A stretch of DNA of 64,000 nucleotides, from assembly GCA_963972255.1 (NCBI GenBank), contig CAXATO010000005.1, forward strand, positions 1 through 64,000, read 5' to 3'. This document shows, piece after piece, positions 51,727 to 60,910 of this stretch. The notes under the pieces are model-generated. The model had not been told where the DNA came from. It did not search any database and saw only the letters and a program-made list of their open reading frames with translations. A program made the position numbers and the translations under genes. Positions within the stretch are counted from its first letter, which is position 1, and each line of letters begins with the position of its first letter. The DNA is from UBA1479 sp002706405 (lineage in GTDB: Bacteria > Pseudomonadota > Alphaproteobacteria > Rhodospirillales > Casp-alpha2).

Positions 51727-52485
51727 ATGAGCATTTGGGGTAAAGTCGTCGGCGGGGTTGCCGGTTTCGCCATGGGCGGGCCGTTGGGTGCGCTCATCGG
51801 CGGCATCGCGGGCCATATGTACGACCAGAAGAAGGCCGAGGACGAGGCCCTGTTGTCCGGTGGCCATGGCGGCGCGGACGCGCAGAACGAGGCCCGCCAG
51901 GTCGCCTTCACCCAGGCCGTCATCGTCCTGGCTGCCAAGATGGCGAAATCGGACGGTGCGGTTTCCAAGGACGAAATTCTCGCCTTCCGCCGCATGTTCC
52001 ATGTCCCGCCCGAGGACGAGGCCGCCGTCGGCAAGCTGTTCAACGAGGCGCGCAAGGACGCGACCGGCTACGAGCCCTATGCGGAACAGATCGCCATGAT
52101 GTTCACCCGCGAGCCGGCGGTGCTGGAAGAATTGCTTGCCGCCCTGTTCCACATCGCCAAGGCCGACGGCGCCGTGCATCCCGGCGAGATGGAGTTCCTG
52201 CGCCGCACGGCGCTGATTTTCGGTTTCACCCCCCAGGGGTTCGAGCGCCTCAAGGCCATGCATCTGGACGAGCCCAAGAAAGCCGATCCCTACGAGATCC
52301 TGGGCGTGAAGCGCTCGGATTCGGATGCCGACATCAAGAAAGCCTATCGCCAGCTGATCCGCGAAAATCATCCGGACAAGCTGATGGCCGAGGGCATGCC
52401 CCAGGAATTCATCGACCTCGCCAACGAAAAGATGGCGACCATCAACGCCGCCTTCGATCAGGTGAAGAAGGAGCGCAAGCTCTAG
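51727..52485 (+). CDS. djlA: DjlA-like co-chaperone with TerB-like and J domains
   Basis: 252 residues from ATG at 51727. A glycine-zipper-like N-terminal segment GGVAGFAMGGPLGALIGG replaces the classical membrane anchor; a TerB-like helical domain spans about 58-170 with two acidic repeats (KMAKSDGAVSKDE and HIAKADGAVHPGE); a J domain at about 185-252 has the HPD motif in ENHPDKLMAEG. It should stimulate DnaK ATPase at the membrane. In alphaproteobacteria it commonly precedes an AmpD-like amidase, as here, and both might contribute to envelope maintenance. Confidence 0.92.
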   Translation: MSIWGKVVGGVAGFAMGGPLGALIGGIAGHMYDQKKAEDEALLSGGHGGADAQNEARQVAFTQAVIVLAAKMAKSDGAVSKDEILAFRRMFHVPPEDEAAVGKLFNEARKDATGYEPYAEQIAMMFTREPAVLEELLAALFHIAKADGAVHPGEMEFLRRTALIFGFTPQGFERLKAMHLDEPKKADPYEILGVKRSDSDADIKKAYRQLIRENHPDKLMAEGMPQEFIDLANEKMATINAAFDQVKKERKL

Positions 52486-52532
52486 GGTATAATCGACGCG
52501 GGCCGGCGGTCCGCCTTTGAGGGGGAATGCCC

Positions 52533-53234
52533 ATGCCCGAGATCATCACCGACCCCAGCCCCAACTGCGACGACCGCGGCCCCGGTTTCACCGTGGACAT
52601 GCTGGTACTGCATTACACCGGGATGGAAACGGCGGCGGCGGCGCTGGAGCGCCTCAAGGACCCCAAGGCCGAGGTCTCGGCCCATTACCTGATCGACGAG
52701 GACGGCAACGTCCATCGGCTGGTGGACGAGAGAATGCGCGCCTGGCACGCGGGCGTCGCCCATTGGCGGGGGCGCACGGACATCAACGCCCGGTCCATCG
52801 GGATCGAGTTGGTCAATCCGGGCCACGAATGGGGCTACCGTGAATTTCCAGAACCCCAGATCCGCGAGCTCGAGGCCATTTGCCTTGGCGTGCTCACCCG
52901 CCACCCGATCCCGGCCCGTAACGTGGTCGGCCATTCCGACGTGGCGCCCACGCGCAAGACCGATCCGGGGGAATTGTTCCCCTGGGAACGGCTGGCCGGG
53001 ACGGGCATCGGCCTGTGGCCCGCTGCGTCCGACAATCTGATCATGGAGCAGCCCGTGCTGGCCGATGCGTTGACGGAAATCGGCTACGACGTCACCGATT
53101 TCAGCGCGGCCTTGAAGGCCTTCCAGCGCCACTTCCGCCCGGACCGCGTCACCGGCCGTATCGACGCCGAGACGGCACGGCGGGTGTTTGGGTTGGTCGA
53201 AATGATCCGCCGTGACGACGGCGCCGTTTCCTAG
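52533..53234 (+). CDS. N-acetylmuramoyl-L-alanine amidase (AmpD/AmiD family)
   Basis: 233 residues from ATG at 52533, seven bases after GAGGGGG; another ATG two codons earlier has poor spacing. Amidase_2 domain with Zn ligands in MLVLHYTGM (His about 26) and HSDVAPTRKTDPG (His about 130, Asp about 140), plus catalytic Glu in GIELVNPGHEWGY near 90. A small peptidoglycan-binding domain closes the protein (about 170-225). It cleaves the MurNAc-L-Ala bond during muropeptide recycling. No signal peptide was seen, so a cytoplasmic AmpD-like role is likelier than AmiD. Confidence 0.9.
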   Translation: MPEIITDPSPNCDDRGPGFTVDMLVLHYTGMETAAAALERLKDPKAEVSAHYLIDEDGNVHRLVDERMRAWHAGVAHWRGRTDINARSIGIELVNPGHEWGYREFPEPQIRELEAICLGVLTRHPIPARNVVGHSDVAPTRKTDPGELFPWERLAGTGIGLWPAASDNLIMEQPVLADALTEIGYDVTDFSAALKAFQRHFRPDRVTGRIDAETARRVFGLVEMIRRDDGAVS

Positions 53235-53248
53235 AGGATGAAAAGAAA

Positions 53249-53332
53249 ACCACTGAGGCAGTGAGACGGTGAGGAGGCAGGTAGGGCGCCGTAAGGTCTC
53301 TCTTCTTCTCATCTCCTCACTGTCTCTGTGGT
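53249..53332. repeat. Imperfect long inverted repeat before rnpB
   Basis: ACCACTGAGGCAGTGAGAC with following GGTGAGGAG (53249-53276) is largely the reverse complement of CTCCTCACTGTCTCTGTGGT (53313-53332). The composition of gag/cac motifs resembles the scattered CACAGAGGCACAGAG-type repeats of many genomes, here degenerate. It may act as terminator for the amidase gene. Confidence 0.45.
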
Positions 53333-53364
53333 GCAATTTATTGCCAATAGGTTATAACCCGCGT

Positions 53365-53763
<399 letters not shown>

Positions 53764-53824
53764 TAAATTTCACGTCTGCCCGGATTCGGCGATCCGCCCC
53801 GAAATTGCCCCCATCCCCGCAAAA

Positions 53825-53848
53825 TTAAGCCCGCTTCGGGTGCTTTAA
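53825..53848 (+). terminator. Probable rnpB terminator
   Basis: TTAAGCCCG and CGGGTGCTTTAA form an imperfect hairpin around a CTT loop, with one bulge, and three Ts in its 3' arm. It starts about 60 bp after the RNA 3' end. Weak but suitably placed. Confidence 0.35.
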
Positions 53849-53977
53849 TCGTCCCGGATCGGAACTTTTTTGCTCGGCCCGGCTTGCGGGCGGCCCCTGG
53901 CGGCTGCGCGCGCCGCGCCGGAATGGGGAGAAATCATGGTTAGGTTTTCGTTAACGGGCGGTCCGGCGCCCGCTGAG

Positions 53978-54043
53978 ACCCATGAAATCCCAGGCCAATT
54001 CCATTGACGCCCATGATATCCCATGATATCCCAAACATGCCCA
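53978..54043 (+). promoter_or_regulatory. MraZ operator: array of NCCCA repeats
   Basis: NCCCA (TGGGN on the minus strand) occurs at 53978, 53988, 54009, 54019, 54029 and 54039, with a degenerate copy near 53999. The last four keep an exact 10-bp period, the same TGGGN-N5 layout as the MraZ operator known from Escherichia coli, which has three. It lies 230-290 bp before mraZ. Confidence 0.7.
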
Positions 54044-54270
54044 AAGTGCGTGAATGGCGCAGTGTTTCCGGACGCCGGGCCGCACCTTGTCCTTACGGGC
54101 GGGGCGGTTATCGGGGGCGGAAGCGGCGCCACAGGGGAATTCCGAGAGGGAATCGCGGAATTCTTTCCGGTCCGGGGGATCGGCGGCGGCGGGTGCGGGG
54201 ACGACGTCCTGAGTTGGGCGTGATCATCCCCGCCGAACGGGAATCGGGTGGAAGCCCTAAGGGGGTAGCG

Positions 54271-54777
54271 GTGGCGCTGCTGGTCGGACGGCACGTCAAC
54301 AGGATCGACAAGAAGGGACGGGTCAGCGTACCCAAGCCCTTCCGCGCGGCCCTGTCACGCGGCCGCGCCGATGCGGATGCCGACGCCTTCTCCGGTCTCT
54401 ATGCCTTTCCGTCCTTCAAGTATCCGGCGCTCGAAGCCTGCGATGAGGCCTTCATGATGCGCCTTGCCGAAGGGCTCGAAAATCTCGACGTATTCTCCGA
54501 CGATCAGGACGACCTGGCCGCCGTGATCCTGGAAAACGCCCGCGAACTGCCCATGGACCCGGAAGGCCGCATCGTCCTGACCGACGATCTGCGCGACTAC
54601 GCCAATATCAAGAACGAGGTTCTGTTCGTCGGCCGCGGCCAGCGCATGATGATGTGGGAACCCGTTGCCTACGAAGCCCAGCGCGGCAGCGCCTTCGAGC
54701 GCGCCAAATCGCGGGGCATGACATTGAAATTACCGAAACGGCCAGGCGCATCGGCCGGGGAGGACGGCGATGGCTGA
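54271..54777 (+). CDS. mraZ: Transcriptional regulator MraZ
   Basis: 168 residues from GTG at 54271, five bases after AAGGGGG; the open frame runs upstream to 54004 but without conserved sequence. Two AbrB/SpoVT-like swapped hairpin repeats: HVNRIDKKGRVSVPKPFR (about 6-24) and ELPMDPEGRIVLTDDLRDYA (about 91-110) each with the family's D-x-x-G-R motif; FVGRGQRMMMWEP follows. MraZ oligomers repress the dcw cluster by binding TGGGN repeats, which are found upstream. The 3' end overlaps rsmH by eight bases. First gene of the division and cell wall cluster. Confidence 0.93.
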   Translation: MALLVGRHVNRIDKKGRVSVPKPFRAALSRGRADADADAFSGLYAFPSFKYPALEACDEAFMMRLAEGLENLDVFSDDQDDLAAVILENARELPMDPEGRIVLTDDLRDYANIKNEVLFVGRGQRMMMWEPVAYEAQRGSAFERAKSRGMTLKLPKRPGASAGEDGDG

Positions 54778-55744
54778 TAAATCCCGTCACTCCCCGGTCA
54801 TGCTTGCCGAAGTATTGGGCGCCCTGGAGCCGAAGGACGGCGGCGTCTATGTCGACGCCACTTTCGGGGCCGGCGGCTATTCCCGCGGCCTGCTGGAAGC
54901 CGCCGACTGCACCGTCTGGGGCATCGACCGTGATCCCTTGGCGCAAAGCATCGGCGCCGATCTGGGCCGCGAGTTCCCGGGCCGGTTGACGGTGTTGGCC
55001 GGTCGCTTCGGCGACATGCGCGAACTGCTGACCTCCGTCGGGGTGGCGCGCGTCGACGGCGTGGCGCTCGACCTGGGGGTGTCCTCCATGCAGCTGGACG
55101 ACCCCGCGCGCGGGTTCTCGTTCCGCGCCGACGGGCCGCTCGACATGCGCATGGACGCGGACAGCCGCCTCGGCCACGACATGGCGACCGCCGCCGACGT
55201 GGTCAATTCCATGGCCGAACAGGAACTGGCCGACCTTATCTATAAGTACGGCGAGGAGCGGGCATCGCGCCGCGTCGCCCGCGCCATCGTGGAACTGCGC
55301 GAAAAGGCGCCGATTACCCGCACCGAGGAACTGGCGGGCCTGATCCGCAGCGTCGTCCGGAAATCCAAGGACGGCATCGACCCCGCGACCCGCACGTTCC
55401 AGGCGCTGCGCATCTTCGTCAATGACGAGCTGGGCGAACTGGTTCGCGGCCTCAACGGGGCGGAGGCGCTGTTGGCGCCGGGCGGCCGCCTTGCCGTGGT
55501 TTCCTTCCATTCGCTGGAAGACCGGGCGGTGAAAGAGTTTCTCCGCGAACGGTCCGGCGCCGGGCCGCGCCCGTCGCGCCATCTGCCGGACCTGCCGGTC
55601 AGCACCCAGAAGCCGACCTTCACCCTGATCACGCGCGGCACCGTCAAGCCGGGCGACGCTGAAACCCGGTCCAATCCGCGGGCCCGCTCGGCCCGCTTGC
55701 GTTGGGCCCAACGCACGGACGCGCCCGCCCGGGCGGCGGCATGA
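54770..55744 (+). CDS. rsmH: 16S rRNA m4C1402 methyltransferase
   Basis: 324 residues. SAM-dependent N4-methylation of C1402 in 16S rRNA. Motif I VYVDATFGAGGYSRGLL lies near residues 26-42; the specific catalytic stretch ALDLGVSSMQLDDPARGFSFR lies near 103-123; then GGRLAVVSFHSLEDRAVKEF near 236-255. The typical helical insertion (about 130-220) is present. The start overlaps mraZ. In the usual order mraZ-rsmH-ftsL-ftsI the genes form one transcript. Confidence 0.97.
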   Translation: MADKSRHSPVMLAEVLGALEPKDGGVYVDATFGAGGYSRGLLEAADCTVWGIDRDPLAQSIGADLGREFPGRLTVLAGRFGDMRELLTSVGVARVDGVALDLGVSSMQLDDPARGFSFRADGPLDMRMDADSRLGHDMATAADVVNSMAEQELADLIYKYGEERASRRVARAIVELREKAPITRTEELAGLIRSVVRKSKDGIDPATRTFQALRIFVNDELGELVRGLNGAEALLAPGGRLAVVSFHSLEDRAVKEFLRERSGAGPRPSRHLPDLPVSTQKPTFTLITRGTVKPGDAETRSNPRARSARLRWAQRTDAPARAAA

Positions 55745-55757
55745 GGGGGGATCGGCC

Positions 55758-56195
55758 ATGAACAAACGCACCACCTTCCTCGCCCTTGCCCTTGCCGCGG
55801 TCATGTCGCTGGGTCTGTTCATGGTCAGTTACCAGGTTCAGGACCTGGAGGATCAGCTCGACACTCTCAACCGCGACATCGCCCGCGACAACCGTGCCGT
55901 TCATGTGTTGCAGGCGGAATGGGCGCACCTGAACGACCCCCAACGCCTGCGCCTGCTGGCGGAACGCTATCTGGGGCTGGAGCCCATCGCCACCAAGCAG
56001 CTTGGCACGGTCGAAGAAATTCCCTGGCGTCCCGTCATCGAGGTCGCCGACCGTGCGGGCAAACCGGGCGCTGCCGCCTCCTCCGCACCGACGCCCGTCG
56101 TGTCCGCCGGCGATAAGGCGGTCGAGGATGCCCTGCCGGCGATCCGCCGGGCCCTCGGCCTCACCCCGACACCGGTGAAGGAGGGCGGACGATGA
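55758..56195 (+). CDS. ftsL: Cell division protein FtsL
   Basis: 145 residues: a short cytoplasmic N-terminus, one helix (about 5-24, FLALALAAVMSLGLFMVSY), and a leucine-rich coiled coil (about 27-70) with QVQDLEDQLDTLNRDIARD, continuing to RLRLLAERYLGLEPI, a sequence typical of FtsL in this class. With FtsB and FtsQ it activates FtsWI. Position between rsmH and ftsI confirms the identity of this short, poorly conserved protein. The last four bases overlap the ftsI start. Confidence 0.92.
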   Translation: MNKRTTFLALALAAVMSLGLFMVSYQVQDLEDQLDTLNRDIARDNRAVHVLQAEWAHLNDPQRLRLLAERYLGLEPIATKQLGTVEEIPWRPVIEVADRAGKPGAAASSAPTPVVSAGDKAVEDALPAIRRALGLTPTPVKEGGR

Positions 56196-57985
56196 TCGCA
56201 TCCCTCATGCAGGGTGATTTGTTCGATTTCGCGCGCTACCGGGGAACTCCCACGGGCCGCACGGCGGAAGCCCTGGAAACCGGGCGGTCGCGCCTTGTCG
56301 TTACCGGGCTGGTGATCTCCATGGCTTTCATGGCGCTGGGCTGGCGGGTGGTCGATCTGACCTTGTTCGCCGATCGGGCGGAGCCACGTCTGGCCCGCAG
56401 CGTCAATCCCCTGGCCCCCGTTCAGGAACGGGCCGACATCGTCGACCGCAACGGCATCGTCGTCGCGACCTCGCTGCCGGCCGTGTCCCTTTATGTCGAT
56501 CCCAAGCATGTCATGGACGTGCAGGAAACCGCGGACAAGCTGATCCGCGTCCTGCCCGATCTGGACCGGGAAAAGCTGGAAAAGCGCCTTTCGTCGCGGG
56601 GCCGCTTCGTCTATCTGAAGCGCAATCTGACGCCGGAGCAGCATTACGCCGTCAACCGCCTGGGTCTGCCGGGTCTTCAGTTCGAACGCGGCGAGCGCCG
56701 GGTCTATCCCCAGGGCCGCCTGCTGTCGCATGTGCTGGGTGTCACCGACATCGACGGCCGCGGCACCGCCGGGATCGAACGTCATTTCGAAAGCAAGCTG
56801 ACGGGCGGGGGTGAGCCCCTGCAACTGTCCATCGACCTGCGCGTCCAGGCCATTGCGCATGAGGTGCTGAGCGACACGGTGCGGGAATTTTCCGCCCTCG
56901 GCGGCACGGCCATCGTGATGGACGCCAATACCTCCGAACTGGTGGCCATGGTGTCGCTGCCCGATTTCGACCCCAACCGTCCCGTGGAATTGCTGGGCGA
57001 GGCCGGGTTCAACCGCGCCACCAAGGGCGTCTATGAAATGGGCTCGACCTTCAAGCTGCTGACCGCCGCCATGGCGCTGGATTCCGGCGTGGTCGCCATC
57101 TCCGGCGGCTATGACGCCTCCAAGCCCATGCGCGTGGCGCGCTTCTCGATCACCGATTACCACGCCAAGAACCGCTGGCTCAGCGTGCCGGAGATTCTCA
57201 TTTATTCATCGAATATCGGGGCAGCCAAAATGGCCCTCGATGTGGGCACCAAAGCCCAACAGACCTACCTTGGGCGGCTCGGCCTCCTGCGTCCGTCCCC
57301 CGTTGAGTTGCCTGAGGTAGGTCACCCTCTTATCCCGTCGCCCTGGCGCGAGATCAGCACCGTGACGATTTCCTACGGCCATGGCCTGTCGGTTTCACCG
57401 GTGCAGCTGACTAACGCCATCGCCACCACCGTCAACGGCGGCATCCGACGGCCGACAACGCTGATCCGGCAGCAGGCGCCGGAAGGCATTCCGGGGGCCC
57501 GCGTGTTCTCGCCCGATACCTCGGCCAAGATGCGCGGCCTGATGCGCCTGGTCGTCAGCCGCGGGTCCGGCAAGAACGCGGAAAAGGAAGCCGGCGGCTA
57601 TCTGATCGGCGGCAAAACGGGCACGGCGGAAAAGATCAAGGCCGGCGGCTATTCCGACAAAGCCAATATCGCGTCCTTCGTCGGGGCCTTTCCCATTCAC
57701 GCGCCGCGCTATGTGGTCTGCGTCGTCGTCGACGAACCCAAAGGCACCAAGGAAACCTTCGGCTACGCCACGGGCGGCTGGGTCGCGGCACCGGCGGTCG
57801 GCCGCATCGTCCAGCGCACAGCCGGGATCATGGGTATTTCGCCGGAATACGGCATGCCGCATCTGGCGGCGGCGCGGGATCTTCCGGCCGATGCAGACGA
57901 GGTCGCGGCGGCGTTGAAGCCGGCGGCCCTTCGCGAACTGAAGAATGTTTCCCGTCAACCGGAGCAGGTGCGTGCGGCTGAGTGA
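56192..57985 (+). CDS. ftsI: Septal transpeptidase PBP3 (FtsI)
   Basis: 597-residue class B PBP that cross-links septal peptidoglycan with FtsW. A helix at about 30-50 anchors it. The pedestal has ERADIVDRNGIVVATSLP near 70-88. Transpeptidase motifs in order: SxxK as STFK in YEMGSTFKLL (about 285), SxN as SSN in EILIYSSNIGAAKMAL (about 338), KTG in IGGKTGTAEKI (about 475). The start ATG overlaps ftsL (ATGA). The C-terminus overlaps the murE start. Confidence 0.96.
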   Translation: MIASLMQGDLFDFARYRGTPTGRTAEALETGRSRLVVTGLVISMAFMALGWRVVDLTLFADRAEPRLARSVNPLAPVQERADIVDRNGIVVATSLPAVSLYVDPKHVMDVQETADKLIRVLPDLDREKLEKRLSSRGRFVYLKRNLTPEQHYAVNRLGLPGLQFERGERRVYPQGRLLSHVLGVTDIDGRGTAGIERHFESKLTGGGEPLQLSIDLRVQAIAHEVLSDTVREFSALGGTAIVMDANTSELVAMVSLPDFDPNRPVELLGEAGFNRATKGVYEMGSTFKLLTAAMALDSGVVAISGGYDASKPMRVARFSITDYHAKNRWLSVPEILIYSSNIGAAKMALDVGTKAQQTYLGRLGLLRPSPVELPEVGHPLIPSPWREISTVTISYGHGLSVSPVQLTNAIATTVNGGIRRPTTLIRQQAPEGIPGARVFSPDTSAKMRGLMRLVVSRGSGKNAEKEAGGYLIGGKTGTAEKIKAGGYSDKANIASFVGAFPIHAPRYVVCVVVDEPKGTKETFGYATGGWVAAPAVGRIVQRTAGIMGISPEYGMPHLAAARDLPADADEVAAALKPAALRELKNVSRQPEQVRAAE

Positions 57986-59435
57986 CATGTGGGTGGACGA
58001 AATGAACAGCGGCCAAACGGTCGGGGCGCCAAGCCCGGAGATCACGGGTGTGACCTGTGATTCGCGCCGCGTTGCGCCCGGCTTCCTGTTCGCGGCCATT
58101 CCCGGAACCACCAACGACGGCCGCGATTACATCGCCGATGCCCTGGCACGCGGAGCGGCAGCCATCCTGGCGCCGCCGGGCACCCGATTGCCCGACGGAT
58201 ATGAGACCACTCCGCTCCTCGATACGGACAACCCACGCCGCCGCTATGCCCTGCTGGCGGCGCGGTTCTATCCGCGCCAGCCGGAAACCGTTGCCGCCGT
58301 CACCGGCACCAACGGCAAGACCTCGGTCGCCAGCTTCCTGCGCCAGACCTGGAAACGGGCGGGGCTCGAAGCCGCCAGCGCCGGAACCCTCGGCATCCAG
58401 TCGGACGTGTTCTCACGTGACGACGGCCTGACCACGCCGGACCCGTCGGACCTGCACGCGGACCTGGCCCATCTTGCGGACCTCGGCGTCGATCACTTGG
58501 CGTTGGAGGCATCCAGCCATGGCCTTGACCAATGCCGGCTCGACGGCGTGCGCATCGCCGCCGGTGCCTTCACCAATCTGACCCGAGACCATCTGGATTA
58601 TCACGGCAGCACGGAGGCCTATTTCAAGGCCAAGCGGCGCCTGTTCGATACCCTGGTCCTGGACGGCGGCGCCGCCGTGGTCAATGCAGACGACCCCCAT
58701 GGCGCCGACGTCATCGCCGCCGCCCAGGCGCGTCACCTGCGGGTGCGTACCTATGGCGCCCGCGGCATCGACTTCAAACTTCTGTCGATCCGGCCGGAAG
58801 CCCGCGGCCAGCACCTCAGCCTGATGGTTGAGGGAATCGAGCGCGACCTGTTCCTGCCCCTGGCGGGGCGCTTCCAGGCCATGAACGCGCTCTGCGCCCT
58901 GGGCCTGGCGACGGTCACCGGGGTGCCGGCGGAAACGGCGCTGGCCGCCCTTGAAACCCTGTCGGGTGCGCCCGGACGCATGGAATGGATCGGCGAAAAG
59001 CCCACGGGCGGCGCCGTCTATGTGGATTACGCTCATACCCCGGACGCCCTGGAAAACGTCCTGGCTGCGCTGCGCCCCCATGCATCGGGTGCCCTTGCCG
59101 TGGTGTTCGGCTGCGGCGGCGACCGGGACCGGGGCAAGCGCCCGGAAATGGGTCGCATCGCCAGCGAACTTGCCGACCGCGTCATCGTCACCGACGACAA
59201 CCCGCGCAGCGAAGACCCCGCGCAGATCCGCGCCGAGATCCTGGCCGCCGCGCCGGGGGCGTCGGAAATCGCCGACCGGGCTGACGCCATCGAGACCGCC
59301 GTCGCTGGCCTGTCGGCGGGCGAGGTTCTGGTCATTGCCGGCAAGGGCCACGAACGGGGCCAGATCGTGGGCTCCCGCGTTCTGCCTTTCGACGACCGCG
59401 AGGCGGCCCGCGCCGCCGTGGCGGGGGAGGGCTGA
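57972..59435 (+). CDS. murE: UDP-MurNAc-L-Ala-D-Glu:meso-diaminopimelate ligase
   Basis: 487 residues from GTG at 57972, seven bases after GGAG and giving the common opening MRLSD; an ATG at 57987 is the alternative. The N-terminal UDP-MurNAc domain has TCDSRRVAPGFLFAAIPG; the ATP P-loop is VTGTNGKTSVASFLRQ near residue 110; EASSHGLDQCRLDGV follows near 180, carrying a Mg-related His. The meso-A2pm specificity motif DNPRSEDP is present near 412, so diaminopimelate, not lysine, is the substrate. It overlaps the end of ftsI by 14 bases. Confidence 0.96.
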   Translation: MRLSDMWVDEMNSGQTVGAPSPEITGVTCDSRRVAPGFLFAAIPGTTNDGRDYIADALARGAAAILAPPGTRLPDGYETTPLLDTDNPRRRYALLAARFYPRQPETVAAVTGTNGKTSVASFLRQTWKRAGLEAASAGTLGIQSDVFSRDDGLTTPDPSDLHADLAHLADLGVDHLALEASSHGLDQCRLDGVRIAAGAFTNLTRDHLDYHGSTEAYFKAKRRLFDTLVLDGGAAVVNADDPHGADVIAAAQARHLRVRTYGARGIDFKLLSIRPEARGQHLSLMVEGIERDLFLPLAGRFQAMNALCALGLATVTGVPAETALAALETLSGAPGRMEWIGEKPTGGAVYVDYAHTPDALENVLAALRPHASGALAVVFGCGGDRDRGKRPEMGRIASELADRVIVTDDNPRSEDPAQIRAEILAAAPGASEIADRADAIETAVAGLSAGEVLVIAGKGHERGQIVGSRVLPFDDREAARAAVAGEG

Positions 59436-59439
59436 GGCC

Positions 59440-60900
59440 ATGGGCATGACGAAAGCCCCCTACGTGTTGTGGAACGCCGCCGCCGCCGCCGCCGCGACGG
59501 AAGGGGAGCCCGTCGGCGACTGGCAGGCCACGGGCGTGTCGATCGATACCCGCAGCCTGAAGCCCGGCGATCTGTTCGTCGCCATCAAGGGCGTTGCCTC
59601 CGACGGTCATGACCATGCCCAGGCGGCGTTGGAGAAGGGGGCCGCCGGTGTCGTCGTACGGCGCGACTTTTCCGGTGTGGCCAAGGATGCCCCCGGCGTT
59701 CGGGTCGACGACACCACGCAGGCGCTGGAAGGTCTGGGTCGGGCCGCCCGCGACCGCTCCCGCGCCAAGATCTGCGCCGTCACCGGCAGCGTCGGTAAGA
59801 CCGGCAGCAAGGAAGCGTTAGCCATGATCCTGGGCCGTCAGGGTGAGGTCCATGCTTCCCAAGGCAATCTGAACAACCATTGGGGTCTGCCGCTCAGCCT
59901 CGCCCGCATGCCGATCGAAGCGACGTCCGCCGTGTTCGAGATGGGCATGAACCATCCGGGCGAAATCCGTCCCCTGTCGCAGATGGCGCGCCCCCATGTC
60001 GCCCTGATCACCACGGTGGAGCTGGTGCATAGCGAATACTTCCGGTCGGTGGAGGAAATCGCCGACGCCAAGGCGGAAATCTTCGACGGGCTGGTGGCGG
60101 GCGGCACGGCCGTGCTCAACCGCGACAACCCCATGTTCGATCGTCTGTCCGCCGCTGCCCGCACCGCCGGGGCGGGGGCCGTCGTTTCCTTCGGCCAGCA
60201 CGAAGCGGCCGACGTGCGGGTGACCGAAACGCGCCCCGATGCGTTGGGCACCTGCGTGCAGGCCAGCATTGCCGGGGTGGACATGCAATACCGCGTCGGT
60301 GTCCCGGGCCGCCATTGGGTGCTCAACACGCTGGGCGTTCTGGGGGCCGCAAAGGCCATGGGAGCGGACCTGGACGTGGCCACCGCCATGCTGGCCCGCC
60401 TGGCGCCGCCCAAGGGCCGGGGTAACCGCCTGGCCATTCCGATTGAAGGAGGGGAATTGACCCTGATCGACGAAAGCTACAACGCCAGCCCGGTCGCCGT
60501 GAGCGCGGCCATCGATGTCCTGGGCATGAGCGCGCCTGCCGGGAGCGGGCGGCGCATCGCCGTTCTGGGCGACATGCTGGAACTGGGTGAGGCCTCCGAC
60601 AATATGCACCGCGCGCTCGCGGGTCCACTGACCCAGCGCCGCATCGATGCCGTGTTCACCGCTGGGGCCGGCATGGGCAAATTGTTTGACGACCTCCCCC
60701 GCGACATGCGCGGCGGCCATGCGGAAAGCGCCGACAAGTTGGCGCCGCTGGTGACCGCCGCCGTGCGGCCCGGCGACGTGATTCTGGTCAAGGGATCGCT
60801 CGGATCGCGCATGGCCACGGTGGTCGATGCCCTGACGGCATTGGGCGAGCCCCAGACCCTTCACGGACAGGCGCACGGCCGCGCCGTCAACGGGGAATAG
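59440..60900 (+). CDS. murF: UDP-MurNAc-tripeptide:D-Ala-D-Ala ligase
   Basis: 486 residues from ATG 59440 (ATG 59446 has better Shine-Dalgarno spacing). Adds D-Ala-D-Ala to make UDP-MurNAc-pentapeptide. Domain 1 has VSIDTRSLKPGDLFVAIKG; the P-loop is VTGSVGKTGSKEALAMIL near residues 112-130, with the family's G-S-x-G-K-T; NLNNHWGLPLSLARM and EMGMNHPGEI follow, then the C-terminal domain with DESYNASPVAVSAAI near 345. It lies between murE and mraY with gaps of four and ten bases. Confidence 0.95.
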   Translation: MGMTKAPYVLWNAAAAAAATEGEPVGDWQATGVSIDTRSLKPGDLFVAIKGVASDGHDHAQAALEKGAAGVVVRRDFSGVAKDAPGVRVDDTTQALEGLGRAARDRSRAKICAVTGSVGKTGSKEALAMILGRQGEVHASQGNLNNHWGLPLSLARMPIEATSAVFEMGMNHPGEIRPLSQMARPHVALITTVELVHSEYFRSVEEIADAKAEIFDGLVAGGTAVLNRDNPMFDRLSAAARTAGAGAVVSFGQHEAADVRVTETRPDALGTCVQASIAGVDMQYRVGVPGRHWVLNTLGVLGAAKAMGADLDVATAMLARLAPPKGRGNRLAIPIEGGELTLIDESYNASPVAVSAAIDVLGMSAPAGSGRRIAVLGDMLELGEASDNMHRALAGPLTQRRIDAVFTAGAGMGKLFDDLPRDMRGGHAESADKLAPLVTAAVRPGDVILVKGSLGSRMATVVDALTALGEPQTLHGQAHGRAVNGE

Positions 60901-60910
60901 GAGACGGACG

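Noticed and set aside
53978..54043. Short-period repeats as a possible CRISPR array
   Set aside because: The unit is five bases with five-base spacers and matches the MraZ operator pattern; no cas genes are present.
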